Shown here: in pieces, positions 25,587 to 34,609 of the stretch
Layout: each line of letters opens with the position of its first letter
Numbering within the stretch: position 1 is the stretch's first letter
Assembly: GCF_028751195.1 (NCBI RefSeq)
Contig: NZ_CP066784.1
Location: 1,612,001-1,676,000, forward strand
Direction: 5' to 3'
Length of the DNA: 64,000 bases
Source of the DNA: Alicyclobacillus sp. ALC3
Lineage (GTDB): Bacteria; Bacillota; Bacilli; Alicyclobacillales; Alicyclobacillaceae
Notes under the pieces: generated by a model
The model's database searches: none
What the model saw: only the letters and a program-made list of their open reading frames with translations
Told to the model about the DNA's origin: nothing
Translations under genes and position numbers: made by a program

Positions 25587-26593
25587 TACAACGCCTCCGC
25601 TTTCGAATCACTGTGAACCGCATCTAGTCGAACATCTGCCAACTCTTCCTCCTTGATGTCCAATGTCTGATTCGTCAGTCTCTCTACAGCGTGAATTAAG
25701 CTGATGGCATCCAAGCCGTATTCTCTCATCAAATAGCGCGGACTGGCCCCGTGCGCGTACTTATCTTGAATACCTAGTTTCAATAATCTTTTTGCGACAC
25801 CGTTCTCCGCCATTACTTCAGCAACGGCTGTACCGAGACCACCAAGCACCGTGTGGTTTTCCATAGTGATGACGCCGTACTCGGCCTTCTTTACTGCTTC
25901 TACAACTGCTTTATCCGAAAACGGCTTCAGAGTCGTCACATGAAGGTGTTCAATGCCCAGACCCCGTTCCGACAAAACCGCCGTCGCGCGCATGGCTTCC
26001 TCAGTACAAATGCCTGAGGTGATAAGCGTGATGTCGCTGCCGGTGGATAGGCGTCGCGCGTGGTTGAACTGCATCGGTTCGTCAATTGGGAATAGCCTCG
26101 GAATTTCTCCTCTGAGCATTCGGATATACACAGGACCGCGAATCGCTTGCGCAACATCCAAGACAGACTCCACGTCTGTTGCATCACCCGTCTCAAGCAC
26201 CGTCATGTTGGGCAGCGACCTCATAATGGCTATATCCTCAATCGCTTGATGGGTTGCTCCACCCGGAGTCAAAATACCCGGAAGAAAACCCACCATGCGG
26301 ACAGGAAGATTCGGATAGGCAATCGACATGGAAATTTGGTCTAACGCCCTTCGGTACATAAAAACGGCAAATGTATGCACAAAGGGTGTATAGCCCTCCC
26401 GCGCCATGCCACCAGCCATACTCATCATATTTTGCTCCGTCATCCCCATGGAATAAAACCGTCCGGGGTAGGTATCTCGGAACAAATCGATTTCCGTAGA
26501 ACTTGTTAAGTCGCCTGACATTACGACGACCTCAGGGCGGTCTTTCACCCATTCCAAGAAGTGCTTCGCATGCACCTTTGATAGCAGTTCCAT
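25586..26593 (-). CDS. Transketolase, C-terminal subunit
   Basis: This 335-residue protein has the transketolase pyrimidine-binding domain with catalytic Glu53 (GMTEQNMMSMAGGMA), the PFVHTFAVFMYRRALDQ and GGATHQAIEDIA blocks, and a C-terminal transketolase domain (LKPFSDKAVVEAVKKAEYGVITMENHT). It starts two bases after the N-terminal subunit's stop. It combines with that subunit to form one ThDP enzyme that cleaves ketose phosphates between C2 and C3. Such split transketolases are often dedicated to one sugar pathway rather than to the general pentose cycle. Here it is flanked by mtnA and a RuBisCO-like gene. Confidence 0.9.
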   Translation of the reverse strand: MELLSKVHAKHFLEWVKDRPEVVVMSGDLTSSTEIDLFRDTYPGRFYSMGMTEQNMMSMAGGMAREGYTPFVHTFAVFMYRRALDQISMSIAYPNLPVRMVGFLPGILTPGGATHQAIEDIAIMRSLPNMTVLETGDATDVESVLDVAQAIRGPVYIRMLRGEIPRLFPIDEPMQFNHARRLSTGSDITLITSGICTEEAMRATAVLSERGLGIEHLHVTTLKPFSDKAVVEAVKKAEYGVITMENHTVLGGLGTAVAEVMAENGVAKRLLKLGIQDKYAHGASPRYLMREYGLDAISLIHAVERLTNQTLDIKEEELADVRLDAVHSDSKAEAL

Positions 26594-26595
26594 GT

Positions 26596-27525
26596 TCAGA
26601 CCTCCTGAGCCATTCTCGTTAGGATTCCTTTGTAGAGTTCCATTTCATCGTTATCTCGAAATCTGAAATAGTGAAATTTTGGTGCCCTGTCTTTCAATTG
26701 ATCAATCCCCTGATACGGGCTGGTATGTGCCAGTATCACAAGCGGTTTGTCCTTCTCGAAAGCTTTGGAAGCTGCTTCGAGCTCATCGATATGATGTCCG
26801 TCTACGTCTACAACCGTGGCCCCAAATGCGCGAAGTTTATCCCCGATGTTACCAAGGTCCATGACATCCTTCATCCGACCGTCACACTGCTGCCCATTTA
26901 CATCCACATATATGCCGATTTTATCCATTTTATAAAATGACAGACCTTCGAACGTCTCCCACGTTTGCCCTTCTTGGAATTCACCGTCTGACATATACAC
27001 CCAACACTTACCCGAATCGCCGCGTAGCTTACGCGCCATGGCTACTCCCATCGCTTGACTCAGGCCTTGCGCCAGTGAGCCAGTTGTAAATTCCATGCCA
27101 GGGGAGTGCTCTGCGCCTATCATCTCTACCGTACTACCATCCCGGTTGAACTGCGCTAAGCCATACTCGGACATACGCCCTGTTTCAATTAGCGTAGCGT
27201 ACAACACGAGAGCATAATGGGCGGGTGAGAAAAAGAAACGGTCGTACTCAGGGGACCTTTCTCCGTTATAGTTGCCGCCCGTGAAGTAATCTGGGTTATC
27301 TGCCCCCGGCACACCCGGAAACGGTATCGGCACTCTCGGCCCTGCACTCGGCCCAATGTTTAATACTCTGGTATAAAGAGTAGCCAGCGTTTCAGCAGCC
27401 GAACAGGCCTGGCTAAGATATCCACCCCCATTTTTAATAGTGTGCTCAAGTACTCTTTTGCGGATCCCGTGAGCGGTTTTCCTCGTGAGCGCCTCAGTCG
27501 TATCGACGTCAAGCCCGTCTGTCAT
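26596..27525 (-). CDS. Transketolase, N-terminal (ThDP-binding) subunit
   Basis: This 309-residue protein carries the ThDP diphosphate-binding half. Visible elements are the substrate-contact histidine in SPAHYALVLYA, GSLAQGLSQAMGVA, the ThDP motif SDGEFQEGQTWE and VDVNGQQCDG. The first Gly of the usual GDGE is Ser. Its ATG overlaps the mtnA stop by four bases (ATGA). It is the first half of a split enzyme completed by the next gene. Tight coupling to methylthioribose genes suggests a specialised donor ketose. Confidence 0.9.
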   Translation of the reverse strand: MTDGLDVDTTEALTRKTAHGIRKRVLEHTIKNGGGYLSQACSAAETLATLYTRVLNIGPSAGPRVPIPFPGVPGADNPDYFTGGNYNGERSPEYDRFFFSPAHYALVLYATLIETGRMSEYGLAQFNRDGSTVEMIGAEHSPGMEFTTGSLAQGLSQAMGVAMARKLRGDSGKCWVYMSDGEFQEGQTWETFEGLSFYKMDKIGIYVDVNGQQCDGRMKDVMDLGNIGDKLRAFGATVVDVDGHHIDELEAASKAFEKDKPLVILAHTSPYQGIDQLKDRAPKFHYFRFRDNDEMELYKGILTRMAQEV

Positions 27526-28595
27526 TGGTTATCCTCCCCATGCATATGCACCTGACTTTCCTTGAACCGCTTGAGAGCGTCGTCGAAAGGCGGATAGATG
27601 ATGCCTTTTTCTGTGATGAGACCTGTGATGAATTTTGCAGGTGTTACATCAAACGCCGGGTTTCGCACGGGGTACGTTTCCGGCATCACACAAGTCTCAC
27701 CCATGTGATTGACTTCCTTTGCTGCCCTCTCCTCAATCTCAATTTCTTCACCGGACAATCTCGTCAGGTCCACTGTACTTAACGGAGCTGCCACGTAAAA
27801 TGGAACACCGTGGGCATATGCTGCAAGCGCCAGATGATAGGTGCCTATCTTGTTAGCCACATCCCCGTTGGCTGCTACTCTGTCACACCCGACGACGCAT
27901 AAGTCGACCCCCTCGGTCTTCATCATGTAGGCTGCTGCCCCATCGACAATGACGGTAAAGGGGATTTGCAACTGTGTAAGTTCCCACGCTGTCAGTCGTG
28001 ATCCCTGAAGACGCGGACGAGTTTCATCCACAAAGACGCGAACCTTCTTCCCTTGTTCATGCGCTGTACGGATGACACCAAGTGCGGTTCCGTAGTCGAC
28101 AGTGCCGAGAGCCCCCGTGTTACAGTGATGAATCACGGTTGCCGTCTCCGGAACGAGGTCGGCTCCAAATTTGCCAATGGCCCGATTCGTTTGTACGTCT
28201 TCACTAGCCATAGCGTTTGCTTCATCCACAAGTGCATTTTCCAATTCGTGGACGGTTCTGAAAACCAAATTCTCCACTCGGGTCATGACTCTCTCAATTG
28301 CCCAATGCAAGTTCACTGCTGTTGGCCTGGATACTCTGAGATATGCAGCGGCCCGTCTCACTTCTGCCAGCGCGCTGTCGATATCGGCGAACTCAATGTT
28401 GGCCACAGGAAGTGCAAGACCGTAAGCCGCAGCGACACCAATTGCCGGTGCGCCCCGTACCATCATGGTTTTGATAGCCTCCGCTAATTCCTGATAACTC
28501 CTGATATCGACATACTTCACTGTGTGGGGTAACAGACGTTGGTCCAGCAGCACGAGACTATCACCAGTCCATTGAAGACTGTGGTACTCAGTCAT
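27522..28595 (-). CDS. mtnA: S-methyl-5-thioribose-1-phosphate isomerase
   Basis: This 357-residue aldose-ketose isomerase has RGAPAIGVAAAYGLAL, the active-site cysteine in HHCNTGALGTVDYGTALG, DETRPRLQGSRLTAWEL and the catalytic aspartate in GCDRVAANGDVANKIGTY. All are typical of MtnA/eIF2B-like isomerases. The ATG at 28595 is chosen because TTGGAGA precedes it; a start at 28610 is possible. It overlaps mtnK by eight bases. It converts methylthioribose-1-phosphate (and possibly 5-deoxyribose-1-phosphate) into the ribulose form. Confidence 0.92.
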   Translation of the reverse strand: MTEYHSLQWTGDSLVLLDQRLLPHTVKYVDIRSYQELAEAIKTMMVRGAPAIGVAAAYGLALPVANIEFADIDSALAEVRRAAAYLRVSRPTAVNLHWAIERVMTRVENLVFRTVHELENALVDEANAMASEDVQTNRAIGKFGADLVPETATVIHHCNTGALGTVDYGTALGVIRTAHEQGKKVRVFVDETRPRLQGSRLTAWELTQLQIPFTVIVDGAAAYMMKTEGVDLCVVGCDRVAANGDVANKIGTYHLALAAYAHGVPFYVAAPLSTVDLTRLSGEEIEIEERAAKEVNHMGETCVMPETYPVRNPAFDVTPAKFITGLITEKGIIYPPFDDALKRFKESQVHMHGEDNQ

Positions 28596-29823
28596 GTGAG
28601 TCATCTCCAATACTTGGTCTTGCCTGCGTCATCATGCTGAGTAAATCGTCAATGTGACGGATGGAACCACTAGCCATCACCCACGATGAGCCAATATTCA
28701 GTGCCAGACTCTCACACTTTGCGCGTGCGTTCTCGTCCGCAATGCTCTCCATATCCGCGACATGCGCCAGACCGATAATTCTGCGCATCATCTTGGTGCC
28801 CCCAAAGCCAGCTGTTTCTTGCAGCAAACGCCATACGTACTCCTTCTGAAACTGCCCATTTTTCCAATCGACCGCATGGTCATTCCACAAAGCCAGGAAT
28901 TCATCTTCGAATGTATGCCATATTTGCGAAATTGTATCCAGTAACCATTTCTGATAACTCACGCGTTCCGCCGCATCCTGTATGTGACATTCTTGGGAAA
29001 CGTAGCTTAGCGCCAAGTTGCCAATGAGCGCGCCAAGGTCAAAACCCATTGGGCCGAAGAAGGCAAACTCAGGGTCAATGACTTTCGTTTCATCTTGATT
29101 CACCATAATGGAACCGGTATGCAAGTCGCCATGAATCAAAGCTTGTGCCTGGGTCATGAACAGTGTCTTATAATGGTTCACCTTGGCTACCAAAGCTGTG
29201 TTGCTGCGCAATTCCCGAACATGCCTGGAAAGCAGGGGATTCACCCTGTTTTCTGGATGATTGGAAAAAGGATGCGTGAAGACTAGGTCTTCTGTGACCT
29301 TGCATAACCCCGGATTCATGAACTTGACGACCATGCCCTTTTTTTCCTCAGAAGACAAGTACAAATCAGAAGTATAGAAGAGCGTTCGAGCGACGAAAAT
29401 ACCTATATCCTTAGCAAACTTAGGATATCGGATATGGTCAATAAGCCCGGTTCGAACTATCCGGTGTTGATTTAAGTCCTCCATCATTACCAAGTGCATT
29501 TCCTCGTCGAAGTGAAAAACCTTAGGCACCTGGTCAGGAGCAAATTGCGCTTGCAATCTCAATACCTCTGTTTCGATGCGAGTGCGGTCAAGAGGCATCT
29601 TGAATTCTTTGCCGACAGCTCGTGCATAAGGCAAGGCTTGCTTGACGATGACAGATTTTCGAACCGGATCCGAAGCACTGTAGACGCGGAAAACTAGGTT
29701 CACGTTTCCGTCAGCCAAATCTTGAGCTACAATATCTGTCACATCACCGAAAAGCTCAGTAGCAACTCCAGTCCTTCTGACGTAAGTCACAACCGACGCT
29801 TCTGTGAGTGGTGTATACGACAT
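28588..29823 (-). CDS. mtnK: S-methyl-5-thioribose kinase
   Basis: This 411-residue APH-fold kinase phosphorylates methylthioribose at C1. Motifs are DGNVNLVFRVYS (nucleotide loop), a VIVKQALPY lysine region, the Brenner-type catalytic loop LIHGDLHTGSIM and the metal motif VIDPEFAFFGPMGFDLG. Length fits Bacillus MtnK. ATG 29823 follows GGAGGAAAGGACAGG. It is first in a tightly overlapping run mtnK-mtnA-transketolase (two genes)-RuBisCO-like protein. The supply of methylthioribose would need an MTA nucleosidase encoded elsewhere. Confidence 0.92.
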   Translation of the reverse strand: MSYTPLTEASVVTYVRRTGVATELFGDVTDIVAQDLADGNVNLVFRVYSASDPVRKSVIVKQALPYARAVGKEFKMPLDRTRIETEVLRLQAQFAPDQVPKVFHFDEEMHLVMMEDLNQHRIVRTGLIDHIRYPKFAKDIGIFVARTLFYTSDLYLSSEEKKGMVVKFMNPGLCKVTEDLVFTHPFSNHPENRVNPLLSRHVRELRSNTALVAKVNHYKTLFMTQAQALIHGDLHTGSIMVNQDETKVIDPEFAFFGPMGFDLGALIGNLALSYVSQECHIQDAAERVSYQKWLLDTISQIWHTFEDEFLALWNDHAVDWKNGQFQKEYVWRLLQETAGFGGTKMMRRIIGLAHVADMESIADENARAKCESLALNIGSSWVMASGSIRHIDDLLSMMTQARPSIGDDSHD

Positions 29824-29942
29824 GATATCCTGTCCTTTCCTCCGCATTCCATCTACCGCTTATACAACGTCATTGGACAATCAACGGCCTACCAGCCTAG
29901 TAAATTGGAATTAATTTAAACATTATGACTACTATATACAAA

Positions 29943-31577
29943 TTAAATACTTAGATTTTCACCATCAGTTGTTCCGGTTCTTTGACGTTCGATGTCCTCT
30001 TCGATGAAATCTCTGTTCAAACCGTTCTCATAATCGATGACATCCTGGGTACGAAAACCTGAAGCAACACCCCAATAGTAGAAAATTAGCCCGATTACGA
30101 TTACTACGACGGTATCGAGAGGAAATGGCAGCCAACCACGGCCCTTCCCAAACGACCCTATGTAGCTCATCACACCTAATATCACCATGTAAATAGCAAA
30201 CCACAACCCGGCTTTTACATCGGCGATAGACAATTTGTTAACTCGCCGATAGATAAAGTAGATTACGGCACCCCCCGCATTAATGGCATCAACCTGCCAA
30301 ACGAGTGGCCAACCTGACCAGTAGAAAATCAATGTTCCCACGATGAACGCCACGGGTCCAATCCAACGAATATGCCCTTTTAGTGAAAATGGACGGTCCG
30401 TCGTTGGTGTCGTTCGTCTTAGAACTGCAACCGAAACCCCACTCAGTGCATAGCTCATCACACCTACGGATGACAGTATCCCCACCATTTGTCCCCAAGC
30501 CGGAAATGGTAACAATGACAACAAACTCATCACTAACACGACTACCATCGCAGGTACAGGGGCTCCACGCTTACTCAGTCTCCTCGCCCATTTTGGCCCA
30601 TACCCACTCTTTGGCATCGCAAACAGGAGTCGTGTTGCGGACCCGAAATATACCAGACCATTCCCAAAAGGAGAGAGGGCCGAATCGCCATACAATATAG
30701 CCGCCATCCATCCGATATTGAGAGCTAGAGCTAACTGCGCAAACGGCGATGAGAAATTCAAACGTGCCCAACCATGAGCTAGATCTCCATGCCTTAGCGC
30801 AACAATGAAGGCAACTTGTAACAGTACATACAAAATGATGGCTAGCAACAAGACTGTGATCATGACTCTCGGGACATCGCGCTTTGGATTTTTCCCTTCC
30901 GCAGCTAGGTCCATTGCTTGCCGGAACCCTGTGTACGAAAAGTAGATGCCGCCAACGGCGATAGCAACGAGTACCCCACGAAATCCAAAAGGCATAAAAC
31001 CTCCGGGTGACGCCGAAGAAAGGTTTGCCCCGCCCCCGTGTGTCAGACCTGTGATGAGGAGTACTACCATCGTAAGTATTGGAACCAAATACTTTATGGT
31101 CGTAATGACACTGTTCGATTTTGCAAACAGTCGAACTCCGAAGTAATTAATCACGAAGTAAATTACGACCATGAATGCGGTTACACCGAGACCCGCAGAG
31201 GTCAATGTTGTGCCATTATATAGTCCATGAATATACCCTCCCGCATACTGTACCGATGCCTCAGCCTCAATTGCAGGAGATAATCCATATCCAAAGAGTA
31301 GTGACCACCCCTGTAATGCTGAGAGAAACGAACCGTGGCTCAGAGATGGATACCGCACCATGGACCCAGCTTCCGGAAATCCAGATGCTATTTCGGCTAA
31401 TGGAAGTGCTAAGATCATCATGAGAAGACCACCAATGATCCAGGCCACAATCGCTGCAGGGCCAGCATACTGAGCACTATAAAATGCTCCAAAGAGCCAG
31501 CCGGATCCTAAAACTGCTCCCGCACTGATCATCATAAAATCGTACAAGGTGAGATCTCTACGTAATTTCCCGTTCAA
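29943..31577 (-). CDS. APC-superfamily amino acid permease
   Basis: This 544-residue protein has about twelve to fourteen membrane segments. The N-terminal APC signature LYDFMMISAGAVLGSGWLFG, EIASGFPEAGSMVRYP and the YFSYTGFRQAMDLAAEGKNPKRDVP block are typical. The TTG start at 31577 follows a GGGGGG-type ribosome site. It lies 23 bases downstream of the Cys/Met-type PLP enzyme and about 120 bases upstream of mtnK, on the same strand. It could import methionine or another amino acid connected to the sulfur pathway, or a methylthio compound; the substrate is unknown. Confidence 0.88.
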   Translation of the reverse strand: MNGKLRRDLTLYDFMMISAGAVLGSGWLFGAFYSAQYAGPAAIVAWIIGGLLMMILALPLAEIASGFPEAGSMVRYPSLSHGSFLSALQGWSLLFGYGLSPAIEAEASVQYAGGYIHGLYNGTTLTSAGLGVTAFMVVIYFVINYFGVRLFAKSNSVITTIKYLVPILTMVVLLITGLTHGGGANLSSASPGGFMPFGFRGVLVAIAVGGIYFSYTGFRQAMDLAAEGKNPKRDVPRVMITVLLLAIILYVLLQVAFIVALRHGDLAHGWARLNFSSPFAQLALALNIGWMAAILYGDSALSPFGNGLVYFGSATRLLFAMPKSGYGPKWARRLSKRGAPVPAMVVVLVMSLLSLLPFPAWGQMVGILSSVGVMSYALSGVSVAVLRRTTPTTDRPFSLKGHIRWIGPVAFIVGTLIFYWSGWPLVWQVDAINAGGAVIYFIYRRVNKLSIADVKAGLWFAIYMVILGVMSYIGSFGKGRGWLPFPLDTVVVIVIGLIFYYWGVASGFRTQDVIDYENGLNRDFIEEDIERQRTGTTDGENLSI

Positions 31578-31600
31578 TCACTTCGCCCCCCAAGTGTAAG

Positions 31601-32761
31601 TTAAGAAAGAGCCTGTTCGAAATCGTGGATAATATCTCCAACCGTTTCAATACCAATTGACAGTCTCACGATGCTCGGGTCAATGCCTACAATCTGTTTT
31701 TCCTCTTCTGAAAGTTCTCTGTGGGATGCGACAACTGGATGTGACAGTGTAGTCGTAACATCCCCAAGGCTGGGAACAAATCGAACCAACTCAAGTCTAT
31801 GAATCATCTCCTGAACCGCGTTATATCCTCCCTTCAACGACAATGAAATGATGGCGCCAAATCCACGACCGAGTAAGTCCTTCGCTATATCATGGTCTGG
31901 ATGTGAACGGAGTCCTGGGTAGTACACTCTGTCAACTCCGCGCATTCCTTCCAGTGTGCTGGCGAGTGTTAGCGCATTTTGACTCGCACGCTCCATTCTG
32001 AGGGCGAGTGTACGTGCCCCACGTAAAGCAAGCCAAGACGCAAATGGATCCGGAGTAAAACCAGCAACATCTACAATTTCCTGAACAACCCTAATCGTGG
32101 TGGCAGAACCCGCAATCAATCCTAGGACTACGTCGCTATGACCGCCGATAAATTTAGTGGCGGAGTGCACAATTAGGTCTGCCCCCCATTCAAGTGGGTT
32201 TGCGTGAAACGGCGTAGCGAACGTGTTGTCTACGATTACTAGGCAACCTGCGCTATGGGCAACTTCAATAACGTCCCTGAGCGGACTCACTCGTCCAAGG
32301 GGGTTAGAAATACTTTCGGCAATTAATATGGATGGTGATTCACTAAGGGAGTTACGCAGACTTTCAAGGTTGTGCGTATCCACCCACTGCGTGTTATATC
32401 CCATTGGTCCTAAAATCCGACGACAAATCCCTACAGTTCCTCCATATATTTCTCGCGGCAGATAAATCGTACATGGTTTGGGTTGTAGAGCCAAAATGGC
32501 AGCGAGAAGACTAGCTGTTCCTGACGATGTCACAACAGCTCGTTCCGCATTTTCCAAGGAAGCTATAAATTGAGCAAGTCCATCGTAATTGGGATTTCCA
32601 CCGCGTGTATAGGAATATCCCTCCCTTTGTCCGCCTAACAGTTCATCAACCTCATCAATTTCTTTAAATGAATAGACCGATGTCTGGAAAATTGGGTCCG
32701 CAACAGAATTTTTAGGAATTTCAATGTCGGATGGTTTTACGGCTTTGGTATAAATGTCCAC
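31601..32761 (-). CDS. Cys/Met-metabolism PLP enzyme (cystathionine synthase/lyase family)
   Basis: This 386-residue fold-type I enzyme carries the PLP lysine Lys203 in HSATKFIGGHSD, the SYTRGGNPNYDGL tyrosine region and SLGDVTTTLSHPV near the C terminus. The family includes cystathionine gamma-synthase and beta/gamma-lyases, methionine gamma-lyase and O-acetylhomoserine sulfhydrylase. The sequence alone does not separate these. Beside methylthioribose genes, a role in making or releasing methanethiol or methionine is attractive. The start is a GTG at 32761 with AGGAG about 13 bases upstream. Confidence 0.88.
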   Translation of the reverse strand: MDIYTKAVKPSDIEIPKNSVADPIFQTSVYSFKEIDEVDELLGGQREGYSYTRGGNPNYDGLAQFIASLENAERAVVTSSGTASLLAAILALQPKPCTIYLPREIYGGTVGICRRILGPMGYNTQWVDTHNLESLRNSLSESPSILIAESISNPLGRVSPLRDVIEVAHSAGCLVIVDNTFATPFHANPLEWGADLIVHSATKFIGGHSDVVLGLIAGSATTIRVVQEIVDVAGFTPDPFASWLALRGARTLALRMERASQNALTLASTLEGMRGVDRVYYPGLRSHPDHDIAKDLLGRGFGAIISLSLKGGYNAVQEMIHRLELVRFVPSLGDVTTTLSHPVVASHRELSEEEKQIVGIDPSIVRLSIGIETVGDIIHDFEQALS

Positions 32762-32895
32762 AGGTGAAGTTCACTCCTATCTTTACACGGTAAGAGTTAT
32801 CTACTGAAGACCAAAATGATTCAATCGCTAAATTTACTAACTTCAGCAGGATAAATGCCGATTTACTGACCGCGAATCAAATGCTGCCTATCTTG

Positions 32896-33867
32896 TTAAG
32901 TTTCAAGCACACCGATAGCAGTGTTTTCATCTGTCACTAGGTGAGTGATAATCCCCCCTTCTAAGGCTGCACGAATGGGACGGACTTTTTGTCCTCCGCT
33001 CGCCACAATCATGACTGCGGGAATGCGAACCAGTTCCTCGAGTGTTAAACCAACAAGTCGATCATCAAGCGATGTAGGAATCGCGCGCCCGCTTCCGTCA
33101 AAGAACCTTCCGAGAACTTCGCCCACAGCCCCGAGATGAACCAATTCCTCAAACTCGTCATCGTTAAGCAAACCCAATCGAAACAACGTTGAGGATTTGT
33201 CGACGGTACCTAGACTTGCAATCGCCAAGTCTGCCTGTCGGGCCTTATCAAACACCGATTTAATTTGTGTATGTGATTTTAAAGTCTCACAAGTTGCAGC
33301 ATCGACCGTCAACGCTGGTGCACTTAACACCGAGGCTGTCGCTCCGTAAGCCTGCGCCAAATTTAGTGATAATCGCAAGGAGTGCAGACTTTTCCCGGTT
33401 GACGTAAAGTTACCAATCATTTCTACAACCTCGGTGAGAGAGTGCTCAGTCACACCGGGATCGATCCTCGCATGGGACGGGATGCTAGCAATCGTTCTAC
33501 CCCAACCAACAGCAATGCTCCGTAGACGCTTAAGGTTGCTGTTGACATAGCGAGCCGCCGCATGTCCCAAGGCACCATACACATCGACCGAGCTCAGCTT
33601 TCCGGTTGGTACGATAGCAGCATACTTTATGTTGAATTTGCTTTTTAACCGTTCTTCCAATTCAATACAAGGTCCAAAATCAGAGTTAATGGATATATTG
33701 ACAATCCCTGATTCTCGAGCTCGTTTGATCAGCCTGCTCACCGTAGGGCGAGATATCCCCATTTTTTCGGCGAGCTCTGCTTGGCTCGACTGGTTTATGT
33801 AGTATTCCCAAGCAACTCGAACAAGCAATTCTTCGTCTTGACCTGAAATTTTGTTCATCTCCTGCAC
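32896..33867 (-). CDS. SorC/DeoR-type sugar-responsive regulator
   Basis: This 323-residue protein has an N-terminal helix-turn-helix (YYINQSSQAELAEKMGISRPTVSRLIKRARESG) and a C-terminal SorC sugar-phosphate-binding domain (GWGRTIASI..., ADLAIASLGTV, VMIVASGGQKVRPIRAALEGG). SorC-family regulators sense phosphorylated sugars. It is upstream of, and in the same direction as, the PLP enzyme, permease and mtn genes, so it probably controls the whole 24.4-32.8 kb cluster, with a methylthio- or deoxy-sugar phosphate as a candidate signal. The start is uncertain (GTG 33867 or the ATG three codons later). Confidence 0.9.
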   Translation of the reverse strand: MQEMNKISGQDEELLVRVAWEYYINQSSQAELAEKMGISRPTVSRLIKRARESGIVNISINSDFGPCIELEERLKSKFNIKYAAIVPTGKLSSVDVYGALGHAAARYVNSNLKRLRSIAVGWGRTIASIPSHARIDPGVTEHSLTEVVEMIGNFTSTGKSLHSLRLSLNLAQAYGATASVLSAPALTVDAATCETLKSHTQIKSVFDKARQADLAIASLGTVDKSSTLFRLGLLNDDEFEELVHLGAVGEVLGRFFDGSGRAIPTSLDDRLVGLTLEELVRIPAVMIVASGGQKVRPIRAALEGGIITHLVTDENTAIGVLET

Positions 33868-33934
33868 GATTTTTCATTCTGACACCCAGAGTTTCGCACA
33901 TTGCCTGATATGTGTCAACCTTCAATTTATTCAA

Positions 33935-34609
33935 TTAAGTCAAAAGAAACGGTTGGCCATACTGAGCGTCAACCGTCTCATTTTGAATACGGAATTGAAG
34001 ACGGTAGACCATTGACATCCAGTGCAAATTGCCGCTCTACGACCGGTCCGAAGTGGCCCAGCACATTCGTCGGTCCCTCACCTACGCAGGAGACTGTCAT
34101 GACGTTTTCGCGGACATGGCCACGATGAAACCTATCGGTTCTCCAGCGGTGCTGCACGTCTGATCAACAGAGTGTGCACACACTGCCTCATGCACGGGGC
34201 ACAGACCCGGTATCGGATCTCGGATCTCGGATCTCGGATCATCGACGATCACATCGTCAACCTAGTGATTCAGGGGGAACTGTCATGAGACTCAAGGAGA
34301 CACGGCTGGAATACGATGGAGAACTGCAACGACAGTTCCGGTTTAACTAGACGGGTCAGAATTCAGACCTACTGGTTCCATCCGCCGACTTGACTAGATA
34401 AACACACGGGACAAGCCGTTTGGATGTATGTGCCAAAAAACAAATATTTATGCACTCCGTTCAGGGTTCACTGTTGAACTAACGCCGCCGTATGTTTAAG
34501 TACCTTGATGGTAGACTTCGTAAAGAATAGCAAGTCTCTGAAATATCTTCGCGAGACTTGCTACTGCGAAACATCCAATCGATTTTAACGCTCACCTAGC
34601 AATGACTTT
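33935..34609. other. Gene-free stretch with a coding remnant and short repeats
   Basis: No intact gene is seen. The plus strand at 34008-34163 reads for 51 codons as plausible protein (LPLYDRSEVAQHIRRSLTYA) with no start codon; the family is not recognised, so it may be a decayed gene. Four perfect copies of TCGGATC run from 34213 to 34240. The right end holds the hairpin annotated separately. Confidence 0.45.
34529..34562 (-). terminator. Hairpin downstream of the ketopantoate-reductase-like gene
   Basis: AGCAAGTCTC (34529-34538) pairs with GAGACTTGCT (34553-34562). On the minus strand it lies about 50 bases after the stop at 34610 and is followed by ATTCTTT, a weak T-rich tail. Confidence 0.55.

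Noticed and set aside
24438-27525. Apiose/apionate pathway (RuBisCO-like protein plus split transketolase)
   Set aside because: Tight overlap with mtnK and mtnA makes a thio- or deoxyribose substrate much more likely; no apiose isomerase or apionate genes are nearby.
29824-29942. SAM (S-box) riboswitch upstream of mtnK
   Set aside because: Only about 120 bases separate mtnK from the upstream permease, and no S-box-like stems or terminator were seen.
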